Of a stretch of DNA of 64,000 bases, positions 49,548-62,384 are shown one piece after another. Source of the DNA: Sesamum alatum (taxonomy: Eukaryota > Streptophyta > Magnoliopsida > Lamiales > Pedaliaceae); assembly GCA_034509735.1 (NCBI GenBank), contig JACGWO010000001.1:9564854-9628853 (forward strand). Reading direction: 5' to 3'. The first letter of the stretch is position 1; each line of letters starts with the position of its first letter. The translations under genes and the position numbers were made by a program. Under the pieces are notes generated by a model. It ran no database searches and had not been told where the DNA came from. It was given only the letters and a program-made list of their open reading frames with translations.

Positions 49548-52500
49548 ATGGCGTTGTGGAGTAGATTGAGGCAGTCAAAGTTAAAATTCCATCTCATTTC
49601 GAACGCATTCAGGAGATGCTATACTCTCAATCACGGTTCAGTTGTCGCCAATCAACGTATTTGTTCACGTACCTTAATTCCGGTTTTAAATAACCCTAAT
49701 TTCACTGTCCCGAGCAACCAATTGGAGTATTTCTGTAAAGTCAGATCCTACGCAGCACCTGTTCAGGTAATCTGTCAGATTCTCGGACATTGGTGCTCGT
49801 GTATGTAAGAGGCGTACTTTTTTTTTTGTTTAATTTTTTTTTGGGGCTATGTATTTCAGGCTTACCAGAAGAAGGAAGAGAGGGACACAAGCGGGCCTAG
49901 ATTGAATGAGCAAATCACTGCTCCTTCAGTTAGGCTTGTTGGCGATGAAGGTGTGTGCAGAATCAACTCGAATTCGTTGTTGGTTTTGGTTTAGTTTTAT
50001 GGGATTATACTTATGTAATCAGCATTAAACTTTATCTGGTATTAAATTTTCAGGGATGCTCGTTGCTTAGTAAAGAATTTGGTTTGAATATAATAACTCT
50101 TCGATTATATCAAACATTTTGGTATGAGAATGTGGCACTCGAACTTGAATTAGGTTTACTAGTTCCTTGTGGGCCCAGAAAATGGCGCAATCTAATGTTG
50201 AAACTAATAGTTGAATTACTAAATGCTGACAAACTTAAAATAATGTTCAGTAACGACAATTTACTGCATTTGCTCATGGAGAGAGCTCCGTTAAGGCATT
50301 GCTCGAAAGAGATTATGCCAAACTGACAGGAAAAGGGTAACCTTTTATGTTTAAATTTGGTGACAAATTAATATAATAGGTTAAAAACACTTGGAAGAAT
50401 ATGGTTCATTTATTCATAGAAAATGTTTGTTTACGTGTGTTTACAGGTCATTGTGTAGTATCACGGTATGAAGCACTGGCCCGTGCAAAAAGCCTTAAGA
50501 TGGATTTGGTTGAGGTAATTTTTTAATTCATTTGTCTTTGAGAAAACAATCTTCTTGAAGCAAGCTTCTGGCTGAAATTATTACTGTTAGAGTGTTGAGT
50601 TTTGTCCTCCAAGGAAACGATGCATTATGATGCAATTGAATCATGAATTTGATTATCTTATTCTGTCTCAAATATGCCTTTCCTGTCATCTTTTGCCTTT
50701 TGATGGTCACACTCAGCATGTGATGTGCCCATAATTTGCAAAAAAAGTTGTTATACATAGTTGCAAAGAATAGATGAGGTAGAGACATGGAGGACACAGA
50801 TGCATGGGCGTTCTTTTGTGTGTGTGTGTGTAGATGGTGGGTTTTAGGGATTATGTGAGTAAGCATGCTGAAGGAAGGAGGAGATGCTAAGAAGTAAAAG
50901 TGAAGAAATACTCGGACTTTCTGTGGCGGTGCCAGTCCGGCGCAATTCACGCACTGACATTTTCTAGTCCAACTTCGTTCTTTCTCTTCAAGCAGCCAGC
51001 ACAATTCTAGTATTCATATACTTGATATACTATGCCTCATTTTGGCTGCATTAGAGAAACTTGATCTTGCTTTACTCTCCCTGTCAATGTTTTGCTTTGC
51101 ATTCTGCAGGTTGATAGACATGGCAAGCCACCGGTTTGCAAAATTTTTAACTACAACAAAGAAAAGTATGTTCAAGAACTGAAGGAAAAGGAACGTGCTA
51201 AAAGCAAGGTTGATTACTTCTTCTTATTCATAGAGTACATATTACTGAGGCATCAGTGCACATATTCTATTAGAGCATTTTACCATATATGGAATATATT
51301 GGGTTGTGCTCCTTTTGCAACTTACTTAGGGACTTCCACAGTTTTCTCAATCTCATTTCCCTGACGCAAGAACTCCATATTAAAGTAAGATGCATGCTAA
51401 AGTTTCAACTATCCATAAAAGATATTAAGCTTTATTTTTCTCTTGTTATTGTTTATATGCTTCACAATTGCTCGTTTTTATTTCACAGTTTGAAGACAAA
51501 CTCTTAAGTCTTTGATACTGGCAACTGCACCATTTTTGTTTGGGAATTTTGTTGCGATAGGTTGATTGCTTAAGGGTTAGCAATGTCTGATGTTTAGTAA
51601 TGAGTTTCCCTCGGGTTTATCAAAGGAGGAAACTATGAGTGTTGACTGTTGACTGCATATAGTTTTGTTATTTTCTTCTATATCTTATTTCTGTTTTTGC
51701 AGGCAACTCTCAAGAAAGCAGCTGCTAAAGAAGTTCGGTTTGCTGCTAAAATTGTAAGTTCTTAAGTTTATCATTTTCTAAGATACTTCCGGTCCTTGTT
51801 CTTGGTTGCGACAACAATTCGAGTTTATGAATTCTTACAGAACTAAAACTCCATGAATACAGAACAGAATAAACTTTTCTTCAACAGTTTTATTCATATA
51901 ATGTGTTTGGAACAATGCTGAATTGAGTTAGTATTTGGTAGCACTTACAGTCGATAGTTACTTGAAGTGTGGTCTCCAGTTTTGGTAAAAGGGTGTGATA
52001 AAACTGTGAAAGGGTTTCCACTGAAGCTATGAGTGGCTTTATAGACCAAAGATTTGCTTTTTTACATTTCTCACTTTTAGCTGATGAATTATAATATGAC
52101 GTCTATCCTTTCTGATTACCAACTCCCTTGTTTGCTCCAGAAACAAAATGACCTGAAAATGAAAGCTGATATGGTTAAGAGACTAATGGAAAGTGGCTAT
52201 CGAGTCAAGGTACTCTCTCTCTCTCTCTCTCTCTCTCAGATCCGTTCTTGATATTAGAAGAGTTTCTCTCTACTGTTTGTGGAAACAGTGAGAAACACTT
52301 TGAGCCTTCAATAACTCTTTCTTTGTTTTTCTGTTACTTTGATAGTGTACAGCCATTGATCCTACTGAGGGTCTGGACTTGGAAACGTTGTTGTCTCGTT
52401 TTTGTGCTTTGGTAAGAATTTACCTCCATTCTTCTTCTAGTTTTCCAGCCGACTCGTCTTAATTTATTTGGTTTTCCATTGTTTTCACTGAATGAATTTG

Positions 52501-53471
52501 CAATTGTTATTTTCCATCAGATTGAAGATGTTGCCATTGAGGAAAGTGGACGAAGGGTTGAAAACAAACAGGCGTATGTCGTCGTGAGGCACATCAAGTT
52601 TGGTCCCCCTAAAAAGGGGTCGGGAAAGACAGCTTCTAAGACATCAGTCTCTTCAAAGACTGGTAGTCAGTCCAGCAACAATCAACCATCGGAAGAAAAT
52701 GGTGATACAGTAGAAGCTGGCTTGGAAACTGAGCAAGTGGATTCTGAAGAATTGTCCGATGAGGATGTTCAGACCAGCAAATCTGAATTGGCTGTTTTTG
52801 ATGGAGATGATGATATCCACTCAGTTTTCGACATTAATGATGAAGAGAATGGGCTGCTGAAAAGTTCAAAAACAGGACCATCACCCTATTCTGTGGATAG
52901 AAATCCAAGACATGTAGTTGAGTCTGCACCGACCAATACTCGTGCAACTGAAAACAGGTATGCAAGAGATCCTAGGTCTGCAAGACCATCAAGGGTTCCG
53001 ACAGATGCCAATGGCCGTAGTGGAAGGAACACAATGAATAGTGTGCCTCAGATTCCAAACCAAGGAAGACAACCGCAGTTTAGTATGAATACATCATCTC
53101 AAACAAGACCACCAACTCGGCAAGTTGAGGTTCCAGCTTATGAAGCTTCCAAGCAAGAGTCTCCTAGTTCAAGTACTCCCAATTCACCAAAGAAAGGTTA
53201 TGGTATTTTTAGCCCGCAACAAGTAAATGCCACGTCCCGTGAACAAAATGCACCCGGGGAAACTAACAGATACAAGAAAAATGGTCCCACTGATTCTGCA
53301 AGAATAGGGAGCTCACACCACAGAAACCCTCAAAATACAGATTCAAGGATGAACAGAGTACCAGGTGTTGATAAGCCCGGGCAAGGGAAATGGGGAATTT
53401 TTAGTACAGATAACCCAAATGTGATTCCCAACAAGCAGAACGAAAGCCAAGCAGAAGCCCAGAGACGATGA
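49548..53471 (+). CDS. Organellar translation initiation factor IF-3, probably mitochondrial
   Basis: Eight exons (49548-49766, 49860-49950, 50447-50514, 51110-51208, 51703-51753, 52141-52209, 52346-52411, 52521-53471) encode 537 aa. The first ~70 residues are Arg/Ser-rich without acidic patches (MALWSRLRQSKLKFHLISNA), typical of mitochondrial import. The IF3 N-domain begins at LNEQITAPSVRLVGDEG (~86) and the linker carries DLVEVDRHGKPPVCKIFNYN. The C-domain follows (KADMVKRLMESGYRVK) and ends near residue 250. IF-3 keeps the small ribosomal subunit free and proofreads the initiator tRNA. The remaining ~285 residues are low-complexity, rich in Ser, Asn, Pro, Gln and Arg, and contain two related GIFS / GIFST repeats (YGIFSPQQ, WGIFSTDN). 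Plant mitochondrial IF3s have such tails. Plastid targeting cannot be excluded by eye. Confidence 0.92.
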
Positions 53472-54132
53472 TTTTTAGTCCTGTATTGTTTAACTTATTG
53501 CTCCATGACTGTGAAAGGCATTCCTTGTTAAAATTTAGTGGCAGCAGAAATGGCTCTGTTTCTGGATTGTAATGTTTTTGACTCGTAGAATTCGATTCTT
53601 TTAGCTCTTCATTATGAAGCCCATTGTGGGCTTAGTTATAGTATAACAAAACAATAAATCCTTATATTTTGGGATAATTACACTTGTACCGCTTGATTTA
53701 TGGTCTATTTATACAAATTATTTATACTTTTTGTATAATTATTAAAATCACACCCGATGGCTAAAAAATAGGGGTAGTTTTTTGGGGTGTATGGATAATT
53801 TTTAAAAAATATGGTTGATTGGTATAAAGGATGTTGATGTTTTTAGTGGGGCATGTGAAATTATTCAAAAAGCACGGGTGATTGGTGTAAATAAATTATA
53901 GGTTAAGGAATGTAAATTTATCTCTTAACTTTTCCAGAAATTAACCAAAAAATTGTGCATGATGGTCTCTATACTGTGTTTGCTGTTTGCAGTGTCGTCG
54001 GTTTTCAAGCTTCCTATCAATAGGACAGGGCAACATCAATCCCTTTAAAACTTTGATGTTTGGTTAAATTAGACACGAACTTTGGCTATATTAAACTAAA
54101 ATAAAATGTTAAAAGAATTCAAATGGTACGCC

Positions 54133-55103
54133 TAGATCTGTTAATGGGTGGGTATTACCCGGATCTAGATCCATTACTTTTATAATAGACCTGGACCCGG
54201 ACCCATTACTTTTGTATTAGACCCATACCCATTGAAATAAGTATTTTGGATATGAGTAGGGTCTAGGTCCAAAAATACCTGCGGGTATAGGTCTTGAATG
54301 AGTAAAACTTAATACTATAAAAATTCATAAATATACGTTAACTTATAATCATTGAACTTGTAAACTTTTAATAGATTAATCGAGTTGATTTTACTTATCA
54401 TCTAAAATTCTTAATTTTGTACATAGTCTTTTTTTGATATTTTGAAAAAAAAAAATGGCAGAGTTTTTCATCTTTATTTTCGTAGTGACAACCGTGAATT
54501 AAATTTTTGATAAAATTAATGTGAATGTAAAGTGATAAGTCAAGATAAACTAATATATGGTACTAATAAAAATTGTTCAAATTTAAATTGTACAAAACTC
54601 ATGAAATGAAAGTTGAACCGATCTTCAAATCAATAAAAAAATCATTCTAAAGTTAAAATATAATTTTTATACATTTTTCTTATTGGTTATTTAATTTACG
54701 TTCCTATATCGAATCTATATCGATGTGTAATTGGTTAATATAATTCCTTAATTGAACAAAGTCAATATCGTTACATATATTTCAACGATATTCAATCTGC
54801 ACATGTTAAAATTCAAATAACTTTTTAAGTTGATTTATTGACAATAAGTTCATTAAATATATTTAATAAACTAATTTAGTAATATATTTATGTGATATCA
54901 TTTACAAAGAAATATGTAATTGGTTTATTCGTTTTAATGCAAGATCCAATGGGTAAGATCCATAATGGACCTAATTAGTATGGGTATAGAATGGGTAAGA
55001 CCCAATAAGTATTCTATGGATAGGATCTGGATAAAATACATAAATAACAACTATGAGTATTTATCGGGTCTGGGTATGATAATACCCGCCCATCGACAGG
55101 CTA
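54133..55103. mobile_element. hAT-like non-autonomous TIR element, ~970 bp
   Basis: The left end TAGATCTGTTAATGGGTGGG and the reverse complement of the right end (TAGCCTGTCGATGGGCGGGT) are alike, and the similarity runs on through a 'gggtattac/tcccgga' block. Both ends contain repeated 'gggtc/gaccc' sequences, common in subterminal regions of plant hAT elements. No clean 8-base target duplication is visible and there is no transposase, so the superfamily is a guess from the termini. Confidence 0.5.
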
Positions 55104-55234
55104 CACTAAAAAGTACTATCTCCTACAAAATTACGCAAAAAAATGATATAGAAATTAATGTTTGGGCTAAAAACGTAGGTAGACTGAGACTCATTTTAAC
55201 AAACTGGGGTGTATATGAGCCCCTCAAAATATAA

Positions 55235-55443
55235 AAGCCCATTGGGCCGGATATAACGTCAAGCTGGAGCCTCACTTTTCTCCACCGTTAAGTCGCTGCA
55301 TATCTATTTAAATAACGCGCTTTCGACCTCTTTTTGGTAAGTATATTTTTGAACGTTAGATTGGGTGCACGCTCCTCAAGTTCGGCCCTTCGGAAGAATC
55401 GGAGCTCTTCTTTGTAAGTATATTTTTGAACCTTAAACCCTAG
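55235..55443 (+). promoter_or_regulatory. Promoter and leader motifs of the RBM39-like gene
   Basis: Two site II motifs facing each other (AGCCCA at 55236-55241 and TGGGCC at 55243-55248) precede a telo-box-like AAACCCTAG near 55436. The leader contains a duplicated splice donor context, 'gtaagtatatttttgaac', at about 55336 and 55413. The leader intron should end at an acceptor shortly before 55744; candidates are 'gctacag' near 55695 and 'ttcacag' at 55742. Confidence 0.55.
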
Positions 55444-55743
55444 TTTCCACTTCTGTTGTTATTACTCGTTAAGCAACTGAAATCTGGTGTGGGTTAATTG
55501 TACATGTAATCCTTAGGGTTTGGGATTTGTTTCTCGTCTAATTATCTCTTATCTACGGGGAAGCAATAGCTATAAATTTGACGACAAAGAGTTTCGGCAT
55601 AGAGTTGGGAATGAATGAGCGAAGAAGTTATTGTTAATTTAATGAAAATATATCTTTGATATTCTGATTTGTGGTGGTTTGATTGGTTGCTACAGGTATT
55701 TGCGGAGTTTCATCTGAGTTTCTTGGTTAACAGTTTTCACAGG

Positions 55744-58700
55744 ATGGATTTTGATGAGTATGAATATCTAGAAAATACAGTGGAAAATCCGGAACTTAAG
55801 AAGTTGGAGGATAAGGCAAATGAGGTAGTTGAGTATGAAGAGAAAGAAAGAAGCCGGAGTTCAAAGCACAGAGGTGATGATGCTGATGATTTGGATCGGC
55901 TGTCAAAGCGGTCGAGGTCGAGGAAAGAGTCTCATGACCATGACAAAGATAGGAGCTCTCGCTATGGCTCATCTTCTAGAGATAGGGAGAAAAGCGAGAG
56001 AGACAGACATATTAGTAGTCGGGAACATCGAGACAGGGACAAGGAGCACGTAAGTGGAAAGGAAAGAAATAGGGATCGGGATAGAGATAGGGAAAAAGAG
56101 AGGGATAGTGACAAGAAAGGGGTTGGTAATAGAGAGAGGAAAGAACGAGAATATGAAAGAGAGGGAAACAGGGAAGAAGAACGAGAGAGGTCAAAGCGAA
56201 GCAGGAGCTACTCAGAGAGGCATCACGATGAACAGGGAAGAGAGAAAACTAGGGACATGGAAATTATTGATCGTGATTTTAAAGAAAGGCGAAGAGAAAG
56301 GGAATTTGGAGATCGAGGCCATGAAAGCAGGTAACCTTTGCCTGTTCTTCCTTTATGCAAAAAGTATTAATAGGGCAGATAAACTGAGATTGCTTAGTGA
56401 TGTCTGGTTTTATGTGTTTAAAAGATTTTGCTGCTTTTATATTATATTAGTTGATTAACTTTTGGTAATCATGCTTTATACATAGTTGGTGAAAGTGGGG
56501 CTAATTTCAAGAATGCATTGAGATGATAAAATGAATGGATCTCTAAAATAGCATTAGTGACCATGAGCAGTGATTTAAGATGGTTTGTGATTAGATTTCT
56601 AGGTCTGGAAATTGGAGCAATGTATTATGGGATTGGAGAGTTACCCAAAAAACTTGGTACCCTCTTCGCGAAGAAATTATGGTAGTATATATGTGCAGTT
56701 TACTTTCAGGTATTGAGCTTTTGGGCTTGTCTGTGATTTAGAAATAGAAGCTCTGGTCCTTTATGTGCTTATTATCCAATCAATTGGGCAAGGAGAATTT
56801 TCAAGGTGTTTCATGTTTGAGAATGGCCATGGGATGGTGGCATCTTTGGTGATTGTGCTCTCTGTCTGGCTAGTACTTTGCTAGAATTGATGTTTTGTCA
56901 TTCTATGATAATAAAGTTGTTCTTTAATATGATGGTGTAAAATGTACAATTAGGTTTGCCATAGAGGGACCAGCCTGTTGTTTGTTCAATGCCTGAAGTT
57001 TTTCAGTGTTCACATTTCTCTTAATTGCCAGTTTTTTCCCAGGTTGGTCTCAATTCTTTAATAACAAGATGTTTCTTGCTTTGACCAAATGCTAGTTAGT
57101 ACAGAATATTGACTTATGGAGTTGCCTGCAGGGTTATGATCTTGGGTTTGGCTCTTTTAAGCATACGGGAGAGAATTTTGCTTCCTTGTGGAACTATTGT
57201 CTTTTCTGAACGTGGAATTTTCCACATTATTGATTTATTTTCAAGGAGCAACACATTAACTCAAACTTTACTGCACAGATGGTCAATGCTGCTGATCATG
57301 GCTTAATAAGCAAGACCATTTTGTATTATTGTGGGGTAGAATAATATTTTAGCTTTTATATTTATTTCTTCTTCTGCAGAAGAAACAAAGAGAAAAAGGA
57401 AGACGGAGTTGAGCCAGAAGCGGATCCTGAACGAGATCAGAGAACAGTTTTTGCTTATCAGGTATTTGAACTACTAAATAATTTCTTCCTGCTTAATTTT
57501 ATTTCCTTGCATCTGGAGGTCTTGTGACCCTTCGCTGTTTCAAATTTCCATAGATTACCTTAAAGGCAGGCGAACGAGATGTGTATGAGTTCTTCTCCAG
57601 AGCTGGCAAGGTTGACTTACATATTCTTATGTCATCTTATATGTTATTTCTGATTTGTAACTTGAGTTCCTATAGTTTCTTGCATATGTGAAATGTATTG
57701 CATGTTTATGAAGTGGAACTCAGTACCTTAGAAGTCAAAATAGATCTCGACTATGTTATTACTTCTCCTTAAAGTTAATCAAATGTTGACTTTGGATTCC
57801 CAAGTATACCCTCTGTAGGTGCTGCACTGCCTTTCATGATACATGCCATTAATGATTGCTTTTTTTAAGTACCTTAATAATTAAGTTTTAAGAGGCTAAT
57901 GATGCTTTGTTGGTAATTTTAGGTCAGAGATGTAAAGCTTATAATGGATCGCAATACCAGACGCTCCAAAGGGGTTGGGTAATTTTCTCTTTCTCGACAG
58001 AAGCTGATATAGTTATCATTTTATTTGAGTAGAATGCAAGTATAGTTTCAGTTGTGGAGGGCAACTGTAGTTTTGCGGCTTTTGCCATTTCTCAATTTCT
58101 GAAAATTCCGTAATCAGGCTACAGGTTCTTCATTTGTATATTTTAAAATTCCAGGCTACAGGCTACAGGTGTCATCAGTTCTGTTTACCAACATGAGTGT
58201 GAAATTATCTCTGCATGTAAATGACCGTTGTTAAGATCTAATGTCCATAAATTGTTCTGAAGTATTCAGTATTCACTGCGGGTTTCACGTTGAAGTTGAA
58301 GTTGAAAGCCACAGAGATAAATGAGAAGATTTGATGAAATTAGTTGGGGAATATCGTTAAGAACTCTTGGTTCCTGGATTTTACCCTGGAAGACAATTTG
58401 TCATCTCTATGAACTTGAGATTAAACTTGTAAAAATCTCTGAGAGGATTGTATCTTATTTAGGCTTTGAAAGTCATCTCGAATACACAACAAAGAGTCCG
58501 GATGACATTTTTCTTTAAGCTGAGAGTTTCCTGTATCATTAACTACTTTTGCCTTTGCAAATTTCAATAGTTTGATAACTGGTCTGTTCATGGCTACTGT
58601 ATGCTATGTTATGAATTGGGCCTGGTTAGATGTTACAGTTTTTTATTTTTTATTTTGGGTCTAGTTCTAATGCTGATGTTCTGACTTTTACTTCATTCTG

Positions 58701-61700
58701 CAGATATATTGAATTTTATGATGTAATGTCAGTTCCTATGGCAATAGCTCTCTCTGGTCAGCCTCTTCTCGGTCAGCCTGTCATGGTTAAGCCATCAGAA
58801 GCTGAAAAGAATCTTGTTCAGTCGACATCTGGAGGAAGTGGGCTTACTGGCCCATACTCAGGGGGAGCGAGAAGGCTGTATGTTGGCAATCTGCCAGTTG
58901 CTATCAAAGAAGATCAGCTTCGCCAGGTGGGAAGTGTCAATCCTTGTGATTAAACTCGAGATCAAGAGATGCTTATATGATTCTTTCTTGGTGTTTCAGT
59001 AATGATTTTGATTCGTCTTAAGACCTTCTTATGTTCTGACAACTAATAGATTCACACATTCCAATTCTGGTGTAGGTTTTTGAATCTTTTGGAACAGTTG
59101 AGCTGGTGCAGATGCCGAGTGAACCGGGAACTGGGAATTGCAAAGGTTATGCTTTTATACAGGTGAATTTTGTGTTTGCTATAATATGAGATTCAGTAGA
59201 CTCTGAGGACAGGTTTTGCTTGTAGAGCTGGTTGTTGCAGGTGCAAGAAATAGCTATCATAGGATTGGAATATACTCTTTGACATTGATCTTATGCACTT
59301 GTATTTATAAAGACCTTGTCTGATTTTTGGGGATGAAAATGTGTTTCTAACATTTGGTTTCATGGCAGTTTGCACGCCTTGAAGATGCAAAGGCTGCTCA
59401 AAACTTAAATGGGCAACTGGAGATCGCAGGTCGTGTGATCAAGGTAACGCGACTTTTCTGTTTTCTTCCTAATGTATAGTCACATTTTTTAGGGAAGCAT
59501 TCTGTTGGCAGATGCATAAAAGTTGTCTTAGTTGTTTCTGTTCTTCCTGAGAAAGAAGGTAATGTATTTCATGTGTGAAATCATTCTACCTCTTTTCTGG
59601 TAGTTTGTCCAATGCGAAGGTACAGGTCTGTGTTCCTTCTGTACATTTTGGGTGGTGTTGTTCTCAGTTGATGCCTTTGATTCAGTCTTCTTCTATAATA
59701 AAGGGATGATGACATGAAATATTTCTCAACAATAGAACTCCAGTCAGAATAGGAAAGTCTGACTCATTTGGGTGTGTTCCATCAATACGTTTCCACCTGC
59801 TTGTTCCTCTAAACTGGATGTCTACACGGAATCCCAATTTTCTGGTGTATTTCTTCCCTTGTAATGTTCAGACAATTGGGAACCACCTGTCATTTTGCTC
59901 TTGGTGATGGTTTTTTGATTAACTACTGGAGCACTTGCTGAATGCTTGTATTCCAGCAGTGATGCAATTGAGTAAAGAGATTTGAAGACTTGAAATCAAC
60001 TTAGAAACATCGAGTTAATCTTTTTCTGCTACATTAGTGTTCTAAATGTAAAAGCTAATATCCTATTGACACCCAGCTGCTTTAAACCAGATTAGCTTAC
60101 CTTGTTGATTAATTATTTGAGCATCCATAGTTTTAGTGTGAAATTTTGGTCTCCTATGAACCATGTTGGATTACTTGGTTCAGATTCTTTGGATTCTTTA
60201 TCTAAATCCTTTGTTTATGCTTTGTGATATTAGCTTTCGAGCGAATTACTTTATGTAATATCACTTTTTGATTTGTTATAGCTTGTCTTTGATTTTGCTG
60301 TTGCTGAGAATGTTAATTGCCAAATGTTTATGTATTTGAGAATCTTGGACAAACCATCAGGTCAGGTTGTTAATTTTATGCGACCTTGTGATGTCCCAGG
60401 TTTTGAGCATTTTCACATGCTGACATGACTCGTTAGTATTACAAAATGAACTATGTCTTGAGTATCTTTGGTGTTGCATTTTCTTCTATTCGTTCTGCTG
60501 GCTTGCCGGGTGTATGAGTTAGCTGATTCCACGGAAATGCTTGCGGTGGAGAAACTCATCTCAAGATTCCTTCTCATGTGGATTTTTTATTTGTAGGTGT
60601 CTGCTGTTACAGATCAAGTCGGAATGCAAGATGCAGGGGCAAATATTGCTGATTTTGATGATGATGACGGCACTGGCTTGGTTAGACATTTATACCATGT
60701 CCTTGTTTCACATACTCTCTTTGTTTTCTGATATCTTCCTTGTGAACATTTTTCTTTTATATGAGATTGATATTTTATCTGTCACTAAGACATGAAGATG
60801 TGGATTTCAAACACATTATCTTTTGTCATTCCACCTCCATCCACCCATTGTTGATATTTGGGAGCTTCAATCAATTTACTTTTCTGGTTCTTCCATAAAT
60901 ACTTGCTTTTGCTGTGTGAGATACGTAATCTCTTTTATGCTTAATTTGAGTTGTTTCTTTCTTTTATGTTCCCTTCGTCCTTTCTGGATTCACTTTATTA
61001 ATTCTTGGTCATATGCTTTTTGCATCTGTATTCACTTAAAATTCTGATCTTCATTCTTGTTGATTGGCAGTCGTTGAATGCACACTCTCGAGCACTTCTT
61101 ATGCAGAAATTGGATCGCACCGGCACTGCTTCAAGGTTCAATACCTTTCTGTTTGCGGACTTTCTGGATTTTCATGCTAATATTTTGTCTTACATCAGTT
61201 TTCACCTTTTGCAGCTTCACTGATTCATCGGCAGCCGCAGTTCTTGGACAAATTTCCGTTCCAGTGCTACCTGGGTTGGCAGGTGCAGCTCTGTCTATGC
61301 CTGCACTTACTGGTCCACCCATGGATGCTATTGGTGCTCCCAGTGAATGTTTATTGCTGAAAAACATGTTTGATCCAAACTCAGAGGTTTGTAGAGGAAA
61401 TCCTGTTTGATACTCCTACCTTACCGGTATTTGGAATCAAGATACATTTTCATTGCAGGCCGAACCAGATTTTGATCTTGATATAAAGGAAGATGTCCAG
61501 GAGGAATGTTCAAAATTTGGTAGATTAAAGCATATCTATGTAGAGAAGTAAGTTTATATCCTTTAACGCTCGAGGGGTCACTTTTGCACTTGTTTATAGA
61601 GTATCTTGTGACGTTGATGCCATGAGTTATTGAACTTCTGTGTCGGTGGAGATTTTTCTGAAGTTCCCGTCTATTTGCTCTTTTCTTGAATTGTCATTTG

Positions 61701-62384
61701 CATCTGATGTTAAATGATTTGCAAGATCAGGAACTTTATTTTGTAATAATTTGTTGCGTAAGTAGATTGATATAGCTGTTTAATATTTAAAAGTCTCTTT
61801 GGGGAAACCAACTTTTTGGCAATCTAGTATCGTACCAGAGATGTTTTTGTTGTCTTCTTTCTCCAACTTGGAAGAGAGGGCTTTATCTTTTTGTGGTTAT
61901 TTGCCTGTGTGTACCGATCTATGTTTGTTGCCTTTGTGTCGGACGAAAGCATCAATTTTGGTCCGTCCTAGGTAGATTTTCGTAAGTAGAAAATGGTTAT
62001 GAAACTAGTTCCTTTCCATACATGTGAAATCACTTTTGAAGTTTCGTATGAGTATTGGGCAATTAACCTGTGGTGAGAGTGTAAATTCAGCTGACAGCTT
62101 TTATTGTCAAGTAGGAACTCTGCTGGGTTTGTATACCTGAGGTTTGAAAATGCTGAAGCTGCAATTGCCGCACAGCGTGCACTTCATGGTAGGTGGTTTG
62201 CTGGAAAGATGATTACTGCAACGTTCATGGTAAAAATCCTTCTTTTCCCCTTTTAACTCTAAAAATGTGTTGTAGATTGTTTTGGAATTTCAGTATGGCA
62301 CACAATGTATCATCACAAACTTTTATTGTTCTCGTGCAGCTTCACCATGATTATGAGGCTAAATTTCCTGATAGCAGCGGCTAG
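55744..62384 (+). CDS. RBM39/CC1-like splicing factor (U2AF65-related)
   Basis: Thirteen coding exons (55744-56330, 57380-57461, 57554-57610, 57923-57978, 58704-58926, 59076-59162, 59369-59443, 60597-60680, 61071-61135, 61215-61386, 61459-61547, 62115-62229, 62340-62384) give 578 aa. Residues ~35-195 are an RS/RE/RD-rich domain (SKRSRSRKESHDHDKDRSSR). RRM1 covers ~217-300 (ERDVYEFFSRAGKVRDVKLI). RRM2 covers ~317-392 (RRLYVGNLPVAIKEDQLRQ and CKGYAFIQFA). A C-terminal UHM follows at ~483-566 (LLLKNMFDP, GFVYLRF), with the diagnostic R-W-F in HGRWFAG. By family it acts in the nucleus in 3' splice-site recognition with U2AF/SF3B and may couple transcription to splicing. Exon 12 starts at a TAG acceptor (62112-62114) that preserves the frame; the AAG four bases earlier would insert an extra codon. 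Confidence 0.94.

Larger units (their letters stand above)
53472..55743. other. Spacer between the IF-3 gene and the RBM39-like gene
   Basis: 2.3 kb with two non-coding elements: a hairpin repeat at about 53672-53930 (taattacacttgtaccgctt and its inverted counterpart) and a TIR element at 54133-55103. The last ~600 bases are promoter and 5' leader of the RBM39-like gene. Confidence 0.55.

Noticed and set aside
50528..51004. 158-codon minus-strand open frame in the third intron of the IF-3 gene
   Set aside because: Low-complexity His/Thr/Ser stretches from a TG repeat and no recognisable motif; it lies wholly in an intron of a convincing gene.
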